A stretch of 64,000 bases of DNA from Leptolyngbya sp. FACHB-261 (GCF_014696065.1 NZ_JACJPL010000026.1:124001-188000); one strand, 5' to 3'; positions 20,345-30,055 are shown, counted from the stretch's first letter. Notes: generated by a model not told the origin, from the sequence alone. Program-made: numbers and translations.

Positions 20345-23300
20345 CTAGAAGGGACTAGTGAATTGGCCTTCTAGAGCCCCACTACGCTTTAGGTAGGCTA
20401 GGTAAGAATTCAGCAAGGTGATATCGACAGGTGGGCAAACGATGGAGGTTCCAGTTAGCCCCCTGACCGTGTTCTGACAGTCAAGAGCCTGAGCCCCGAG
20501 AGAACAAGTTTCTAAATAGGTTAAAGGTTTGTCTGAAGTTTTTTGGATCAACAGAGATGCTAGGGGCTTCAGCGCATTTTCCTGAGCATCATCTTCTAGT
20601 AAGGCAACTCGCCATTGCTCATAGTCCATCTGTTGAACAGGATAGCCGAGAGCACTAATTGTGTTGACTACCTCGCTAAGGTGTAAGGGTTGAGGATTGA
20701 GCAAGTGAAAAGCTTTGCCTAAAGACTCTGGCTGTCTCGACAGATGAACGATAGCCTTACTGACGTAATCAACTGGAATCAAATTGAGCATCAGCTCCAG
20801 GTCAGGCGCGTTGCCAAGCTGAATAAAGCCCTTGATCATTCTGCAGATCAGGTCATCTGTTCGAGAAATCCCTGTTTGGCTATGACCTGAAATCATGCCA
20901 GGTCTATAGATACAAACTGGTATTCCTCTTGATTTTGCAATGGTCATTAACTTCTCACCCACCCACTTGGTTTGGGTATAACCATCGCCGAGGGTTTTGT
21001 GAGGGGCAAGGTCGTCCTGTTCTTGAATGTCTTTCGTACCATAAGCTTCAGCCGTTTGAAACACATCAAGGGTAGAGACGAAATGCACCGGTTTCGTTTT
21101 GCTTTGGCTTGCCAATCTGAGGATTTCTTGGGTGCCAGAGACATTAGGCGCTTGCAAAGCAGCATAGGGATAGATCAAATTGACCAGTGCACCGTTGTGA
21201 TAGATCAGGTCAATCTCGCTTGCTAGCTGACCAAATTGTTGTTCTGTAAGACCCAGCAAAGGCTGGGACAGATTGCCAACTACTGGAATAATTCTGGGGC
21301 TTAGCGTTTGATCCCAAAGTAAATAGTGCTCCAGGTTCTTCTGGATTTTTTGCCTGCCAGTTTCAGGATCAGCAGAGCGAGTCAAACAATAGATTTTTGC
21401 CTGAGTTTGTTGTAGAAGTTCATGGAGCAAAAACGCTCCCAAAAAGCCAGTAGCCCCAGTCAGGAAGATATGTCTGGGTTCAGCAGTTGGATCCGCTGCC
21501 TGCGCGGCTGGAACAATGGTTTCATCCAGAACGGCTTCAGCCTCAAGACTCGGCCCAGGTTGATCTTCAAGTGCAGCAGGGGAGCTTGAGTGCTGCTGAA
21601 TTACCTGAGCAAATTCAGCAACTGTAGGGGCCTCAAAGAGGCATAGCAAGGGGAGCTTGATCTGGAGAGTTTCTTTCACCTGACAAACCAACTGAACAGT
21701 GAGTAACGAATCTCCTCCCAACTCGAAAAAGTTGTCATGGGTGCCAACCTGCTCGATTCCCAAGACCTGAGCCCAAATCTCTACTAATTGCTCCTCCAGC
21801 TCACTATGAGGGGCAATAAATTCTTCCGTCAAAATCGGTCTGGCTCGACTAGGAGTGGGTAGAGCTTGACGGTCTACTTTACCGGTGGGTGTCAGAGGCA
21901 GAGCATCCAAGAGAACAAACGTAGATGGCACCATGTAACCGGGTAACTTCTCCTGCATAAAGGAGCGTAACTGCCGTACTAGACTGTTAGCTCCTTTAGC
22001 TTGAAGAGGATTATTGGCATAAGTATGCCAGGATGTATTAGACACTATTCTATCACCGACCTTAGAGATCTTGTGCTTGTGTCTATCAACAGTTAAGGCT
22101 GATTGCTGCTGGAAAATAACATCATAGTAGCCCTCTGTACTGTTTCTCTCTGACCACTGGATATGAGTGGTATAGCCTAAATCTTGCCCAAGGCTCCATA
22201 ACGCTTCAGGCTCAATCCCTATAAGCTGGGGCTTGTTTTGAAGGTTTGCTCGTAGGTCTTCCACGGTTCCAGAACCAGCATAATTTCTCAGCCATTCCAT
22301 AGCACTCATTTCTTTGAGCAGCCGTGCATTTGGAATCTGGCTAACCTTAAGAGCTTTCGGTTGGGAATCTTTTAAGACTTGGTGAAGCGAAGATAGTGTG
22401 AGTTCCTGCTGTTGCCAGTCGAGTTCTAAAGGTTCGACCGGAGGCAAAGATTCAGTGCCAATGTGAAGAACTACATCGTAGCGAAACTGAGTAAATTCGT
22501 TGTGATAACAGCCGCGCTTTAGCTGTACTTGAACCTGGTTGATTTGGGGGAATCGCTGTTTGAGGGCAGCGAAAAAAGCTGGATCAATCACCAACTCTTT
22601 ATCCTGCGCTACCCGCTCTTGAATCCGCTCCCGGAGGTGAGCAATTGGCAAAAAATCAGGAGCTTGATGCAGTTGAACCGAGGTGTGAAAGGCCTCCAGC
22701 AGAGGCAAACTGCGCACATCACCAATAAAGATGTGACCTCTGGGCTGAACAACTTTAACCGCTGTTTCTAAAACCTGTAGTAGATAGTCCAGATTTGGAA
22801 AATACTGAATGACAGAGTTGATGACAACCACGTCAAATGTTTCGGTGACTGTTGCCTCTAGGGCGTCAGCTGCCTTAGCTAGAACTGTGACCTGTGCTTG
22901 GCTCTGCTGACTGTCTAGTTGCTGCTGAACATAACCAATCGCTTCTGCAGAGATATCTGTGCCGACATAGCGAGAGCAATGGGGTGCAATTCTAAATAGC
23001 AATAATCCAGTACCACAGCCGATCTCCAGCACGCGCTTCGGCTGCAAAACAAGAATTCTCTCAACCGTGTAATCTAACCACTTCCGAATTTCATCGACTG
23101 GAGTTGGCAGGCCAGTATGACTGTCGTGGATACCACTGATATTAAATGTGGGCTCTTCGGGGGCTACCGGTTGGCTGTACGTTTCGTTCCACACCTGCTG
23201 CCAGTACAAAACTTGTTCACTCGGAGGTAGCGTGGGGGCAATAGGCTCGGCTGATGCCGACAATGGCTTTGGAACAATGTAAGCAACTAAGCGTTTGCCG

Positions 23301-24667
23301 TCTGATGAATCTGATGAATGCTTTTGAGCAACAACTACAGCTTCTCTAACGTTTGGATGTCCGTAGAGCTTGCTCTCAATCTCGCCCAATTCGATGCGGA
23401 AACCACGAATTTTGATCTGATGATCCGCACGCCCAATAAATTCAAGGCTGCCATCAGGTAGATAACGAGCGAGGTCTCCAGTTCTGTAAAGGCGGGCCGC
23501 TGGCTCGGTGCTTAGAGGGGGGCGAACAAACTTCGCCTGGTTCAGTTCAGGTCGATTCCAGTAGCCCCGAGCGAGACCAATACCCCCAATGTAGACCTCT
23601 CCTATCTCATTCAAAGCAACTGTCTGAAGCTGTGAATCTAGCAGATAGATTTGAGTGTTATCAAGCGGTTGACCAATTAGCCCTGGATGGCTCTCAGGCT
23701 CCACCCGGTACGCGGCAGACCAAACAGTTGTTTCTGTGGGACCATACATGTTCCAGACCGAACCACTACGCTCTAACAATTGCTCAGCTAGTGCTTGGGT
23801 TAGAGCCTCTCCACCGCAGAGAATTTTGAGCGACGGATCACCTCGCCATCCTGCTGACAGTAACAACCTCCAGGTTGCTGGCGTCCCTTGCATAACCGTT
23901 ACCCCTAATTGGGTCAGCACTCTCATTAGCTGTGCTGGATCAGAGGCAACCTCACGACAAACCAAGGTAACGCAAGCCCCTACAGCAAGCGGTAGGTAGA
24001 GTTCCGGAACGGCCATATCGAAGGACACGGTCGTGATCGCAAGGAAGATATCTCGATGGGTTAATCCTGGCGCTCGGCTCATGGAATTGAGCAGATTCAC
24101 TACAGACCGGTGCTCAATCTGAACTCCTTTTGGCTTGCCAGTAGAGCCTGAAGTATAGATGGTATAGGCCAAGTTATTGGCAAGCACATCGTTGGTTGAG
24201 TTTTCCTGGCTGCATTGGACAATAATCTGCCAATCCCGTTCTAGACAGACTACTTGTGCTTCAGTTTCTGGAAGCGCACTTAGCAAATGCTGGTGGGTTA
24301 ACAATACGGTTATCTGCGAATCTTCCAGCATGAAGACTAAGCGTTCTTGCGGATACGCAGGGTCTAAAGGCACATAAGCACCACCAGCTTTTAAAATACC
24401 TAAAAGCCCAACTATTAGGTCAAGCGAGCGTTCCAAACAAATGCCAACCAGAACGTCAGGCCCCACTCCTAGTTTCTGTAGATAGTGCGCTAGTTGGTTA
24501 GCTTGCTGGTTCAGCTCTTGATAAGTAAGCTGTTGATTCTTAAAAGTAACTGCGATATTGTTAGGGACTTTTTCTGCCTGAAACTCAAATAACTGGTGAA
24601 TGCATAAATCTTCTAGCCGCTGAACTTGAATGTTCTGCTGCTCTAGTTCGTTTATGTAGGTACTCAC
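20345..24667 (-). CDS. One-module NRPS-like enzyme: adenylation, embedded methyltransferase, carrier, thioester reductase; 1440 aa
   Basis: No condensation domain. Residues about 25-470 are an adenylation domain (YTIYTSGSTGKPKG, NMYGPTETTVWSAA, YRTGDLARYLPDG). A SAM methyltransferase (RVLEIGCGTGLLLFR, about residue 555) is inserted before the A10 motif (LTPTGKVDRQALP, about 965). A carrier domain follows (DNFFELGGDSLLTVQL, Ser as phosphopantetheine site). A reductase follows (HIFLTGATGFLGAFLL; YTQTK as the Tyr/Lys pair). Expected chemistry: activation and probable N-methylation of one amino acid, then release as aldehyde or alcohol. My hand alignment to GrsA gives the pocket code D-M-P-Q-L-G-M-V-W-K, which I cannot assign. 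Start is GTG with GGGAG upstream. No phosphopantetheinyl transferase is nearby. Confidence 0.92.
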   Translation of the reverse strand: MSTYINELEQQNIQVQRLEDLCIHQLFEFQAEKVPNNIAVTFKNQQLTYQELNQQANQLAHYLQKLGVGPDVLVGICLERSLDLIVGLLGILKAGGAYVPLDPAYPQERLVFMLEDSQITVLLTHQHLLSALPETEAQVVCLERDWQIIVQCSQENSTNDVLANNLAYTIYTSGSTGKPKGVQIEHRSVVNLLNSMSRAPGLTHRDIFLAITTVSFDMAVPELYLPLAVGACVTLVCREVASDPAQLMRVLTQLGVTVMQGTPATWRLLLSAGWRGDPSLKILCGGEALTQALAEQLLERSGSVWNMYGPTETTVWSAAYRVEPESHPGLIGQPLDNTQIYLLDSQLQTVALNEIGEVYIGGIGLARGYWNRPELNQAKFVRPPLSTEPAARLYRTGDLARYLPDGSLEFIGRADHQIKIRGFRIELGEIESKLYGHPNVREAVVVAQKHSSDSSDGKRLVAYIVPKPLSASAEPIAPTLPPSEQVLYWQQVWNETYSQPVAPEEPTFNISGIHDSHTGLPTPVDEIRKWLDYTVERILVLQPKRVLEIGCGTGLLLFRIAPHCSRYVGTDISAEAIGYVQQQLDSQQSQAQVTVLAKAADALEATVTETFDVVVINSVIQYFPNLDYLLQVLETAVKVVQPRGHIFIGDVRSLPLLEAFHTSVQLHQAPDFLPIAHLRERIQERVAQDKELVIDPAFFAALKQRFPQINQVQVQLKRGCYHNEFTQFRYDVVLHIGTESLPPVEPLELDWQQQELTLSSLHQVLKDSQPKALKVSQIPNARLLKEMSAMEWLRNYAGSGTVEDLRANLQNKPQLIGIEPEALWSLGQDLGYTTHIQWSERNSTEGYYDVIFQQQSALTVDRHKHKISKVGDRIVSNTSWHTYANNPLQAKGANSLVRQLRSFMQEKLPGYMVPSTFVLLDALPLTPTGKVDRQALPTPSRARPILTEEFIAPHSELEEQLVEIWAQVLGIEQVGTHDNFFELGGDSLLTVQLVCQVKETLQIKLPLLCLFEAPTVAEFAQVIQQHSSSPAALEDQPGPSLEAEAVLDETIVPAAQAADPTAEPRHIFLTGATGFLGAFLLHELLQQTQAKIYCLTRSADPETGRQKIQKNLEHYLLWDQTLSPRIIPVVGNLSQPLLGLTEQQFGQLASEIDLIYHNGALVNLIYPYAALQAPNVSGTQEILRLASQSKTKPVHFVSTLDVFQTAEAYGTKDIQEQDDLAPHKTLGDGYTQTKWVGEKLMTIAKSRGIPVCIYRPGMISGHSQTGISRTDDLICRMIKGFIQLGNAPDLELMLNLIPVDYVSKAIVHLSRQPESLGKAFHLLNPQPLHLSEVVNTISALGYPVQQMDYEQWRVALLEDDAQENALKPLASLLIQKTSDKPLTYLETCSLGAQALDCQNTVRGLTGTSIVCPPVDITLLNSYLAYLKRSGALEGQFTSPF

Positions 24668-24887
24668 TAAGGCTTCTCCCTTTGGAACGCTAGATGTTGC
24701 AACTTTCTTAGGAAATAGCTCAAATTTAGGTTCTTGTTTTTGCGATGGAAAATAAGAACTTCACTCTAAAATCTCGAGTCCTCGTAAGGGTATGAGAGCA
24801 AGGTTATAAAATTGCGACCACTAATAATAGTTTTTTAACTAGATAGGCTAAACAACCCTCAATCTATTAACACCTCTAAACATAGAA

Positions 24888-25139
24888 TTATTCTTCTGAG
24901 AAATACTTAGCTAGCAGGTCCTCACCCTCGACGCTGAGTTGCTGAATTAACTCTTCCAGCTTTTGCAAAGCCAGAGGAGAGGGTTTAGAGTGACCGTTCT
25001 CCCAACGATTTACGGTTAGGTGAGTGACTCCCAACTTAGCCGCAAACTTTTCCTGGGTTAGCTGGGTTTTTTGCCTGATCCTATAGATTAATTTGCCTAC
25101 TCCCGGCTGATCTACTGGCAATGTTCTCTTACTGCTCAT
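24888..25139 (-). CDS. XRE-family helix-turn-helix regulator, 83 aa
   Basis: A single HTH of the Cro/C1 type: LIYRIRQKTQLTQEKFAAKLGVTHLTVNRWENGHSKPSPLALQKLEEL. The N-terminal 14 residues and the acidic C-terminus (EGEDLLAKYFSEE) are short tails, so there is no separate ligand domain. It lies 220 bp upstream of the NRPS-like gene on the same strand and may be its regulator, though this is layout only. The QEKFAAKLGVTHLTVNRWENG wording is also common for chromosomal orphan regulators and toxin-antitoxin antitoxins; no toxin gene is adjacent. Confidence 0.82.
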   Translation of the reverse strand: MSSKRTLPVDQPGVGKLIYRIRQKTQLTQEKFAAKLGVTHLTVNRWENGHSKPSPLALQKLEELIQQLSVEGEDLLAKYFSEE

Positions 25140-25378
25140 CCCTAGAAAGCATCATTTGATGTATCAACAAATGCATCCTAGTTGCTAGATCTGCCTCTGT
25201 AATCAGCATAACTACGGAGGATAAGAAAAGCGGCAGCCGCTGACACCTCGGTATTTAGGCAGACGGCAACCGCATCTCTCAGTGTCTTCTGCGTTGCCAC
25301 TCTTGGGAGTGAGGGTACTCGCTCAGGGTTATAACTAATGGCCTTAAGGTTATGTCTGTTCCGAAAAAGCCACGCTGC

Positions 25379-25651
25379 CTATAGCTGGTGCGCAATATAC
25401 TGAGCAGCTTCCGCTGAACTGCGCACCGGAATGATCTCAAAATGGCCAAGATCACTCCAAGCCTCAATCCAGATATCAAACAAGGCCCGATCATCGGTAC
25501 GCATGAGTTGGAAGCACCTGAAGTAATCTAGGTCTACCCAGCTGTCTACATACTCAAGTCCAGGTGGCAATTGACGACCTCGGTCACGAGCACGACGATA
25601 AATATCAACCGCTGCACCTGCATTAAAGTATTCGATGACCATGTAAAGCAT
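25379..25651 (-). CDS. DUF3303-type small protein, 90 aa
   Basis: Reads MLYMVIEYFNAGAAVDIYRR, then RQLPPGLEYVDSWVDLDYFRCFQLM, then HFEIIPVRSSAEA. This matches what I know of the DUF3303 family: a small ferredoxin-like alpha/beta protein of about 90 residues, widespread in cyanobacteria and of unknown function. Full length. The start ATG is the first in frame. It stands alone, upstream of a regulator gene and convergent with nothing. An overlapping frame at 25279-25494 on the same strand looks like a shadow. Confidence 0.82.
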   Translation of the reverse strand: MLYMVIEYFNAGAAVDIYRRARDRGRQLPPGLEYVDSWVDLDYFRCFQLMRTDDRALFDIWIEAWSDLGHFEIIPVRSSAEAAQYIAHQL

Positions 25652-25827
25652 CAGCTACAGCTCCTGAAGCAGTTTGCTCTACTATTTTAAGGAAATATGT
25701 CTAGGCTCGCGATCATAGTAAAATCTTTATTGGAACTCTTTTCTTTTTTGCAATAGAGTCTAGAGAAGCAAGATTTAGAAAACCGATCTTAATTTACTAC
25801 AGCCCAAGAGAAAGACAGGTTGAAAAG

Positions 25828-27283
25828 ATGCGGTGGCACACTTGGCAAAGGCTGTTTGGGGAAGCACGAACTCGCATCTCAATTTCGTATTTTGTGTTGA
25901 TGTTGTTTTTTGCTGGAGTCTCTATTCCAACAATTCGTCAAGTGTTATTCTCACGGGTGCAAGAACGAATTGAGCGATCTCTGGATCAAGAAGTAGAGGA
26001 ATTTCGGCGCTTGATAGGGAGGAAAATCCCCGAACAGGTCAGCTATTTGGTGAAGATGCTGCTGCTATTTTTGATGTTTTTCTTTCTAGAAATATTCCTG
26101 GTGATGATGAATTTCTGCTGACACTATTAAATGGGAAACTGTACGAATACAGCCCCAGAGCGTTGCCAGAACCATTACAGCCCGGATCAGACTTGATTCA
26201 ACAGTGGGCAGCTGCAGTGAAGCCAGAACAAAGAACGGTAAATACCTCTGCTGGAACCATTATCTATCGGGTTGAACCACTGATCATTAACCAGAAATGG
26301 ATGGGGGTATTTGTTGTAGCCCATACAGCAGTCGGTGAAAGTCAAGAAGTCCAGGAAACCATTCAGGTGGTTATTCAAGTCATGCTTGTCGTGCTGGCAC
26401 TATCTGTTGCCCTCTCTCGGTTGGCAGCAGGAAAAGTGCTCGCACCGCTTCAGTCATTGAAGGAAACAGCCCGTTCGGTCAGCGAATCAGACTTAACCCA
26501 ACGAATTCCAGTGCAGGGCAGTGGAGACATTGCAGAACTTGCAATCACGTTTAACGACATGATGGAGCGGTTGCAGTTAGCATTTGCTAGTCAGCGAGAC
26601 TTCATTAATGATGCTGGGCATGAACTCCGCGCCCCCATTACCATTATTCGTGGGCATCTAGAGCTGATGAGTAGCGATCCGGAAGAACAGCAAGAGACTC
26701 GGCTCCTGCTATTAGATGAGCTGGCTCGGATGAGCCGGTTTGTAGACGATTTAATTGTGTTGGCACAGGCTGAGTAACCCGACTTTTTATATTTAAAGAC
26801 AATTGATGTTGCCGTATTAACAGAGAAATTGCTCGCTAAGGGAAGAGCGCTAGCGAGCCGAAACTGGCTGCTGGACAGGGTTGCTAAAGGAAAGATAGTG
26901 GGCGATCGCCAGCGAATTACTCAAGCAGTGATGAACTTAGCGCAGAATGCCACTCAACATACTCAGGAGAGCGACACAATCGCTCTTGGTTCTGTAATTG
27001 ATGCAAATTATGTGCGTTTTTGGGTGCGAGACACGGGCAAAGGCATTGCCCCTGCTGATCAGAAGCGGATTTTTGAACGTTTTGCCCAGGCTGCCAATAG
27101 CTATCGCCGCTCAGAAGGGCCGGGTTGGGGTTATCGATCGTAAGAGCCATTGCAGAAGCTCACGGTGGACGGGTTGAACTGTATAGTCACCTGGGAGCTG
27201 GATCGACCTTCACCATCGTCTTGCCGTTAGAGTTGCTTCAAAGAGTGGAGACCCGTGCATCAAATTCTCATCGCGGAAGATGA
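25828..27283 (+). pseudogene. Broken two-component sensor histidine kinase (HAMP-HisKA-HATPase)
   Basis: Three frames join into one family-typical kinase with three lesions. Frame 1 (from ATG 25828): membrane segment ISYFVLMLFFAGVSIPTIRQ and ERIERSLDQEVEEFRRLIG. Near 26020-26032 the frame shifts; the next frame then reads NPRTGQLFGEDAAAIFDVFL and onward through a second membrane segment, HAMP (KVLAPLQSLKETARSVSESD) and HisKA (NDAGHELRAPITIIRGHLEL). A TAA at 26775-26777 interrupts AQAE*PDFLYLKTIDV in the same frame. Near 27117-27124 a base seems lost: the remaining frame gives [20 protein letters not shown] and ends at 27283, overlapping the response regulator start by 29 bp. One lesion could be a sequencing error; three suggest decay. 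Confidence 0.85.
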
Positions 27284-27923
27284 GCCTCGTATTGCCTCCT
27301 TTGTCGAGAAGGGCTTACGCGCTCATGGCTTTACTACGTCCGTCGTGACTGAAGCCCAAGAGGTGCTGGTGCTGGTTCAGGAAAGTCAGTTCGATCTGCT
27401 TATTCTAGACTTGGGGCTTCCCGGCAAAGATGGGCTAAGTGTGCTAGAGGAGCTGCGGGGACAGGGAGAGCAACTGCCAATCATCATCCTGACAGCTCGA
27501 AATAGCATCAAGGACAAGGTGGCTGGGTTAGAAGGTGGTGCAGATGATTACATCACTAAGCCCTTTCGATTCGAGGAACTACTGGCACGGGTAAGAGCAC
27601 GCCTGCGAAATGCAACTGCATCGCAAGGGAAAGATGAGCAGATTTTGCGGGTTCGTGATGTGACTCTAGATTTACGTACTCGAAGGGCAAAAGTTGGCGA
27701 GCGCACAGTTGAGCTACCTGCTCGCGAATTTACCCTGGCTGAAACCTTCTTAAGCCACCCTGGGCAGGTTATGAGCCGACAGCAACTGCTAGATCGGGTC
27801 TGGGGTTACGATTATGACCCAGGCTCTAACATCGTTGATGTTTATGTAGGTTACCTACGCAAGAAGCTGGGCAACGACCTGATTGAGACTGTTCGAGGTA
27901 TGGGTTATCGCCTACGAGTGTAA
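27255..27923 (+). CDS. OmpR/PhoB-family response regulator, 222 aa
   Basis: Receiver domain with acidic EDE at residues 8-10, phospho-acceptor Asp52 ([13 protein letters not shown]), Thr in IILTARNSI and Lys in [12 protein letters not shown] winged-helix DNA-binding domain follows (about 130-222, [55 protein letters not shown]). The start is GTG at 27255, inside the 3' end of the broken kinase gene, a normal overlap for a kinase/regulator pair transcribed together. The regulator is intact although its cognate kinase is not, so any remaining activity would need cross-phosphorylation or phosphorylation-independent binding. Confidence 0.93.
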   Translation: MHQILIAEDEPRIASFVEKGLRAHGFTTSVVTEAQEVLVLVQESQFDLLILDLGLPGKDGLSVLEELRGQGEQLPIIILTARNSIKDKVAGLEGGADDYITKPFRFEELLARVRARLRNATASQGKDEQILRVRDVTLDLRTRRAKVGERTVELPAREFTLAETFLSHPGQVMSRQQLLDRVWGYDYDPGSNIVDVYVGYLRKKLGNDLIETVRGMGYRLRV

Positions 27924-29092
27924 GTACGGGCTAACAGAGGCGGGCTTGACCTGTAAAATTCCCTCTGTCACGAGGCGTGTGATTAGTGGAGCAATATCCC
28001 CCTCAAAATCAAGCTCAGGCGCCCAATTGGCAATGTCAGACAGGCTGAATTCAGCCTGCCTCCACAAGTTCTCCGCTAAAGTTTGTGGAATGCCCTTCAG
28101 CTCAATCTGCTTTGATCCAGCTTGCACGCGATAATACTCCTCCCCAAGCTGGTTAAGGCGAATGTGATGTAATTGTGACCAAGCAAACCGAGTCGAAAAT
28201 AAATCTGGAAAAATATCTGACCCCATTTGACTGGGCAGGTTAACTAGTAGTGAGGGATGATCACGATAGGCGAGAGCGTCAATATATCGCTGGAGCAAAT
28301 CAGGCTGATGTAAGGACTCAATCAATTGCTGACGGAGTTGAGTCAACTGCTGTTCTAAAGCTTCAGTGTTGTCGCCAACCATTGCAGGTAAGCTTTGCCG
28401 CCACTCCGCTTTCTTCTGTAAGTCGCCAATCAACCAAGCCAGTCTAGTCCGGTTTGGCATTCAATTCCCACTGTTAGGTGAAGAGATGGCTGTTCGCAAG
28501 CGACCGCATAATGCCAATGTCCTCTTGGGATGTAAAGTAAATCTCCAGCTCTAAGAGTGCATTCCAGATAGGGCGGCTCTGTCAGTTGAAGCTGCTTTGA
28601 TGAAGGCATGTTTGAAGTGGGATAGGATACTGTTTCTCGATAAACAAACCACTTCTTCTCGCCATCAATTTGCAGGATTAGGACATCGTGTGTGTCATAG
28701 TGGCAATCAAACCCTTGTTGTCTTGCGGGTGAGCAGTACAGGTTGACATGGGTTTCATAACCAATGTCACATCGTAAATTAGCCGCGAGTTGAGCAACTG
28801 CTGGAACTCGTTGATGAACGCCATTGATGATCAGTGTCGCCCCCTGTCGCAGCCGATCGCTCCAATCGCGTCGATCGCGCGTCTCTGGTAGCGACTTACC
28901 CTCTGTTGAAAAACGTAAATCTGGTTCTGTAAGTTTCTGATAGTTCAATAGGTAATTTCAATCATTCCATGAAAAAACGGTTTGGAATTTCTGAGGATTG
29001 TCTGTCGAAATGTGAATTGCTTCCTGGGTCCAGTATTGCGCCAAGAACTGCTCAATGACAAGCGGTGCTAGTAGCTGCTGTAGAGTCCTCAT
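27912..29092 (-). pseudogene. Broken JmjC/cupin-8 type 2-oxoglutarate oxygenase-like gene
   Basis: From ATG at complement 29090-29092 the frame reads MRTLQQLLAPLVIEQFLAQY and then meets TGA after FSWND; the same frame continues NYLLNYQKLTEPDLRF, so a Leu codon probably became a stop. The core keeps the Fe ligands: HYD in GFDCHYDTHDVLILQIDG and the distal His in RGHWHYAV/SLHLTVGIE. Near 28425-28440 a frameshift moves from QTGLDWL to AWLIGDLQKKAEWRQSLP; the rest (to 27912) is the family's C-terminal dimer/winged-helix-like region. Relatives include ribosomal-protein hydroxylases. It overlaps the response regulator's last 12 bp, convergent. Confidence 0.8.
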
Positions 29093-29154
29093 AGCTAAGT
29101 AATATCTCTAAAAAACTTCTGCGATTTCTCAATCTAGCTGTACAAGGACAAGAA

Positions 29155-29230
29155 AGGGGACGAGAAGCTCTCAATTATTCAAGCTAAACGTACTTACAAA
29201 ATTAAGCCTCTCAATCAGTTCCCGTCCCCT
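29155..29230. repeat. 76-bp element with inverted ends (AGGGGACG...CGTCCCCT)
   Basis: AGGGGACG (29155-29162) is matched by CGTCCCCT (29223-29230), extendable to 11 of 12 bases (AGGGGACG, then A or G, then GAA). It could be a tiny MITE-like remnant or a structured transcript end near the small secreted gene. No target duplication is evident. Confidence 0.3.
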
Positions 29231-29258
29231 AAAACTGCTCTAAAACAACAAGCCTGGT

Positions 29259-29558
29259 TTAGTCGTCATCATCATCCAGCCACCAGCGTCTGCGACCAGA
29301 GTCACTGTCACTATTGCTATTGCTATTGCTGCTGCTATTGCTATTGCTGTTGCTATTGCTGTTGCTGCTGTTACCAGCGATAATGAATTCAGAGAAATCG
29401 CGGCCTGCTAAGTCGATCACCTCAACGTCAAGAGCCGATTGCTGGGTTGCTACAGTCCGCTCCGAGGACACGGCGGCATTAGCTAACTGGCTCCCTAGTG
29501 GCAATAAAAAGCCAAGATTGGCACCCATCATTAGACAGAGAATTACCTTAGGACTCAT
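29259..29558 (-). CDS. Small secreted protein with Ser-Asn repeat and acidic tail, 99 aa
   Basis: Starts at ATG 29558 with AAAAGGAG six bases upstream, a strong ribosome site, which favours a real gene. Residues 1-28 look like a signal peptide (VILCLMMGANLGFLLPLGSQLANA). The mature part has a 35-residue ordinary segment, a Ser-Asn run of about 20 residues changing to Ser-Asp, then GRRRWWLDDDDD. The run comes from a 6-bp repeat (roughly AGCAAT units) between about 29307 and 29372, which may vary in copy number. The opposite strand gives a poly-Leu frame that is a shadow. No family recognised. Confidence 0.65.
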   Translation of the reverse strand: MSPKVILCLMMGANLGFLLPLGSQLANAAVSSERTVATQQSALDVEVIDLAGRDFSEFIIAGNSSNSNSNSNSNSSSNSNSNSDSDSGRRRWWLDDDDD

Positions 29559-29758
29559 ACGCAGCTCCTTTTAGGTTAGGTTAGTGGTCCGAGGAACCAG
29601 AGAACTTGGTATTAGTTCCCTCGATTACTACCTTTCAACGCCTCAATGAAGAAGAGATGAACAATAAATGAGAAAGTTCTCATCGTCAACTTCAAATACC
29701 AAATAGGTTAATTGAAATAACTCGTTTTATTGGACGCAATTATCAAAGCCAGTGAATA

Positions 29759-30055
29759 TTAATAAATTAAGCCAGAAGCTAAGTCACAGGTGATCAGAAT
29801 CTGAAACTTGCCGGCAGGAACACTGCTGCTCAACCGCCTAATAAATAGATGATAGGTGCCAGTCTCTGTACGAACATCTCGCTCAAGCGCAACAATCGGA
29901 GCATCGCTTTGAGCGCTCTCTTCTAAAAAGCTACAGGCGTCGAGTAGGGCTTCAACGACTTGCGAATCGTTCGCACCTCCCAGCGCTCGTTCAACTAGAG
30001 CTACGGCCTGAGGCAGAAGACGACTTCTAAGCTCGGTAGATTGAGTAGAACTCAT
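29759..30055 (-). CDS. Hypothetical protein, 98 aa
   Basis: Small soluble protein. The first half is helical (LRSRLLPQAVALVERALGG, then SQVVEALLDACSFLEES). The second half is strand-like (APIVALERDVRTETGTYHLFIRRL, FQILITCDLASGLIY). Start ATG at 30055 with GGGAGAA about nine bases upstream. No family recognised and no operon partner; the next gene on this strand is 200 bp downstream. Confidence 0.6.
   Translation of the reverse strand: MSSTQSTELRSRLLPQAVALVERALGGANDSQVVEALLDACSFLEESAQSDAPIVALERDVRTETGTYHLFIRRLSSSVPAGKFQILITCDLASGLIY

Noticed and set aside
25828-27143. Reading the kinase as three separate small genes
   Set aside because: The three frames join into one family-typical kinase order, so decay of one gene is simpler.
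29314-29574. Plus-strand frame starting with a poly-Leu run
   Set aside because: It is the complement of the Ser-Asn repeat of the secreted protein, which has the signal peptide and ribosome site.
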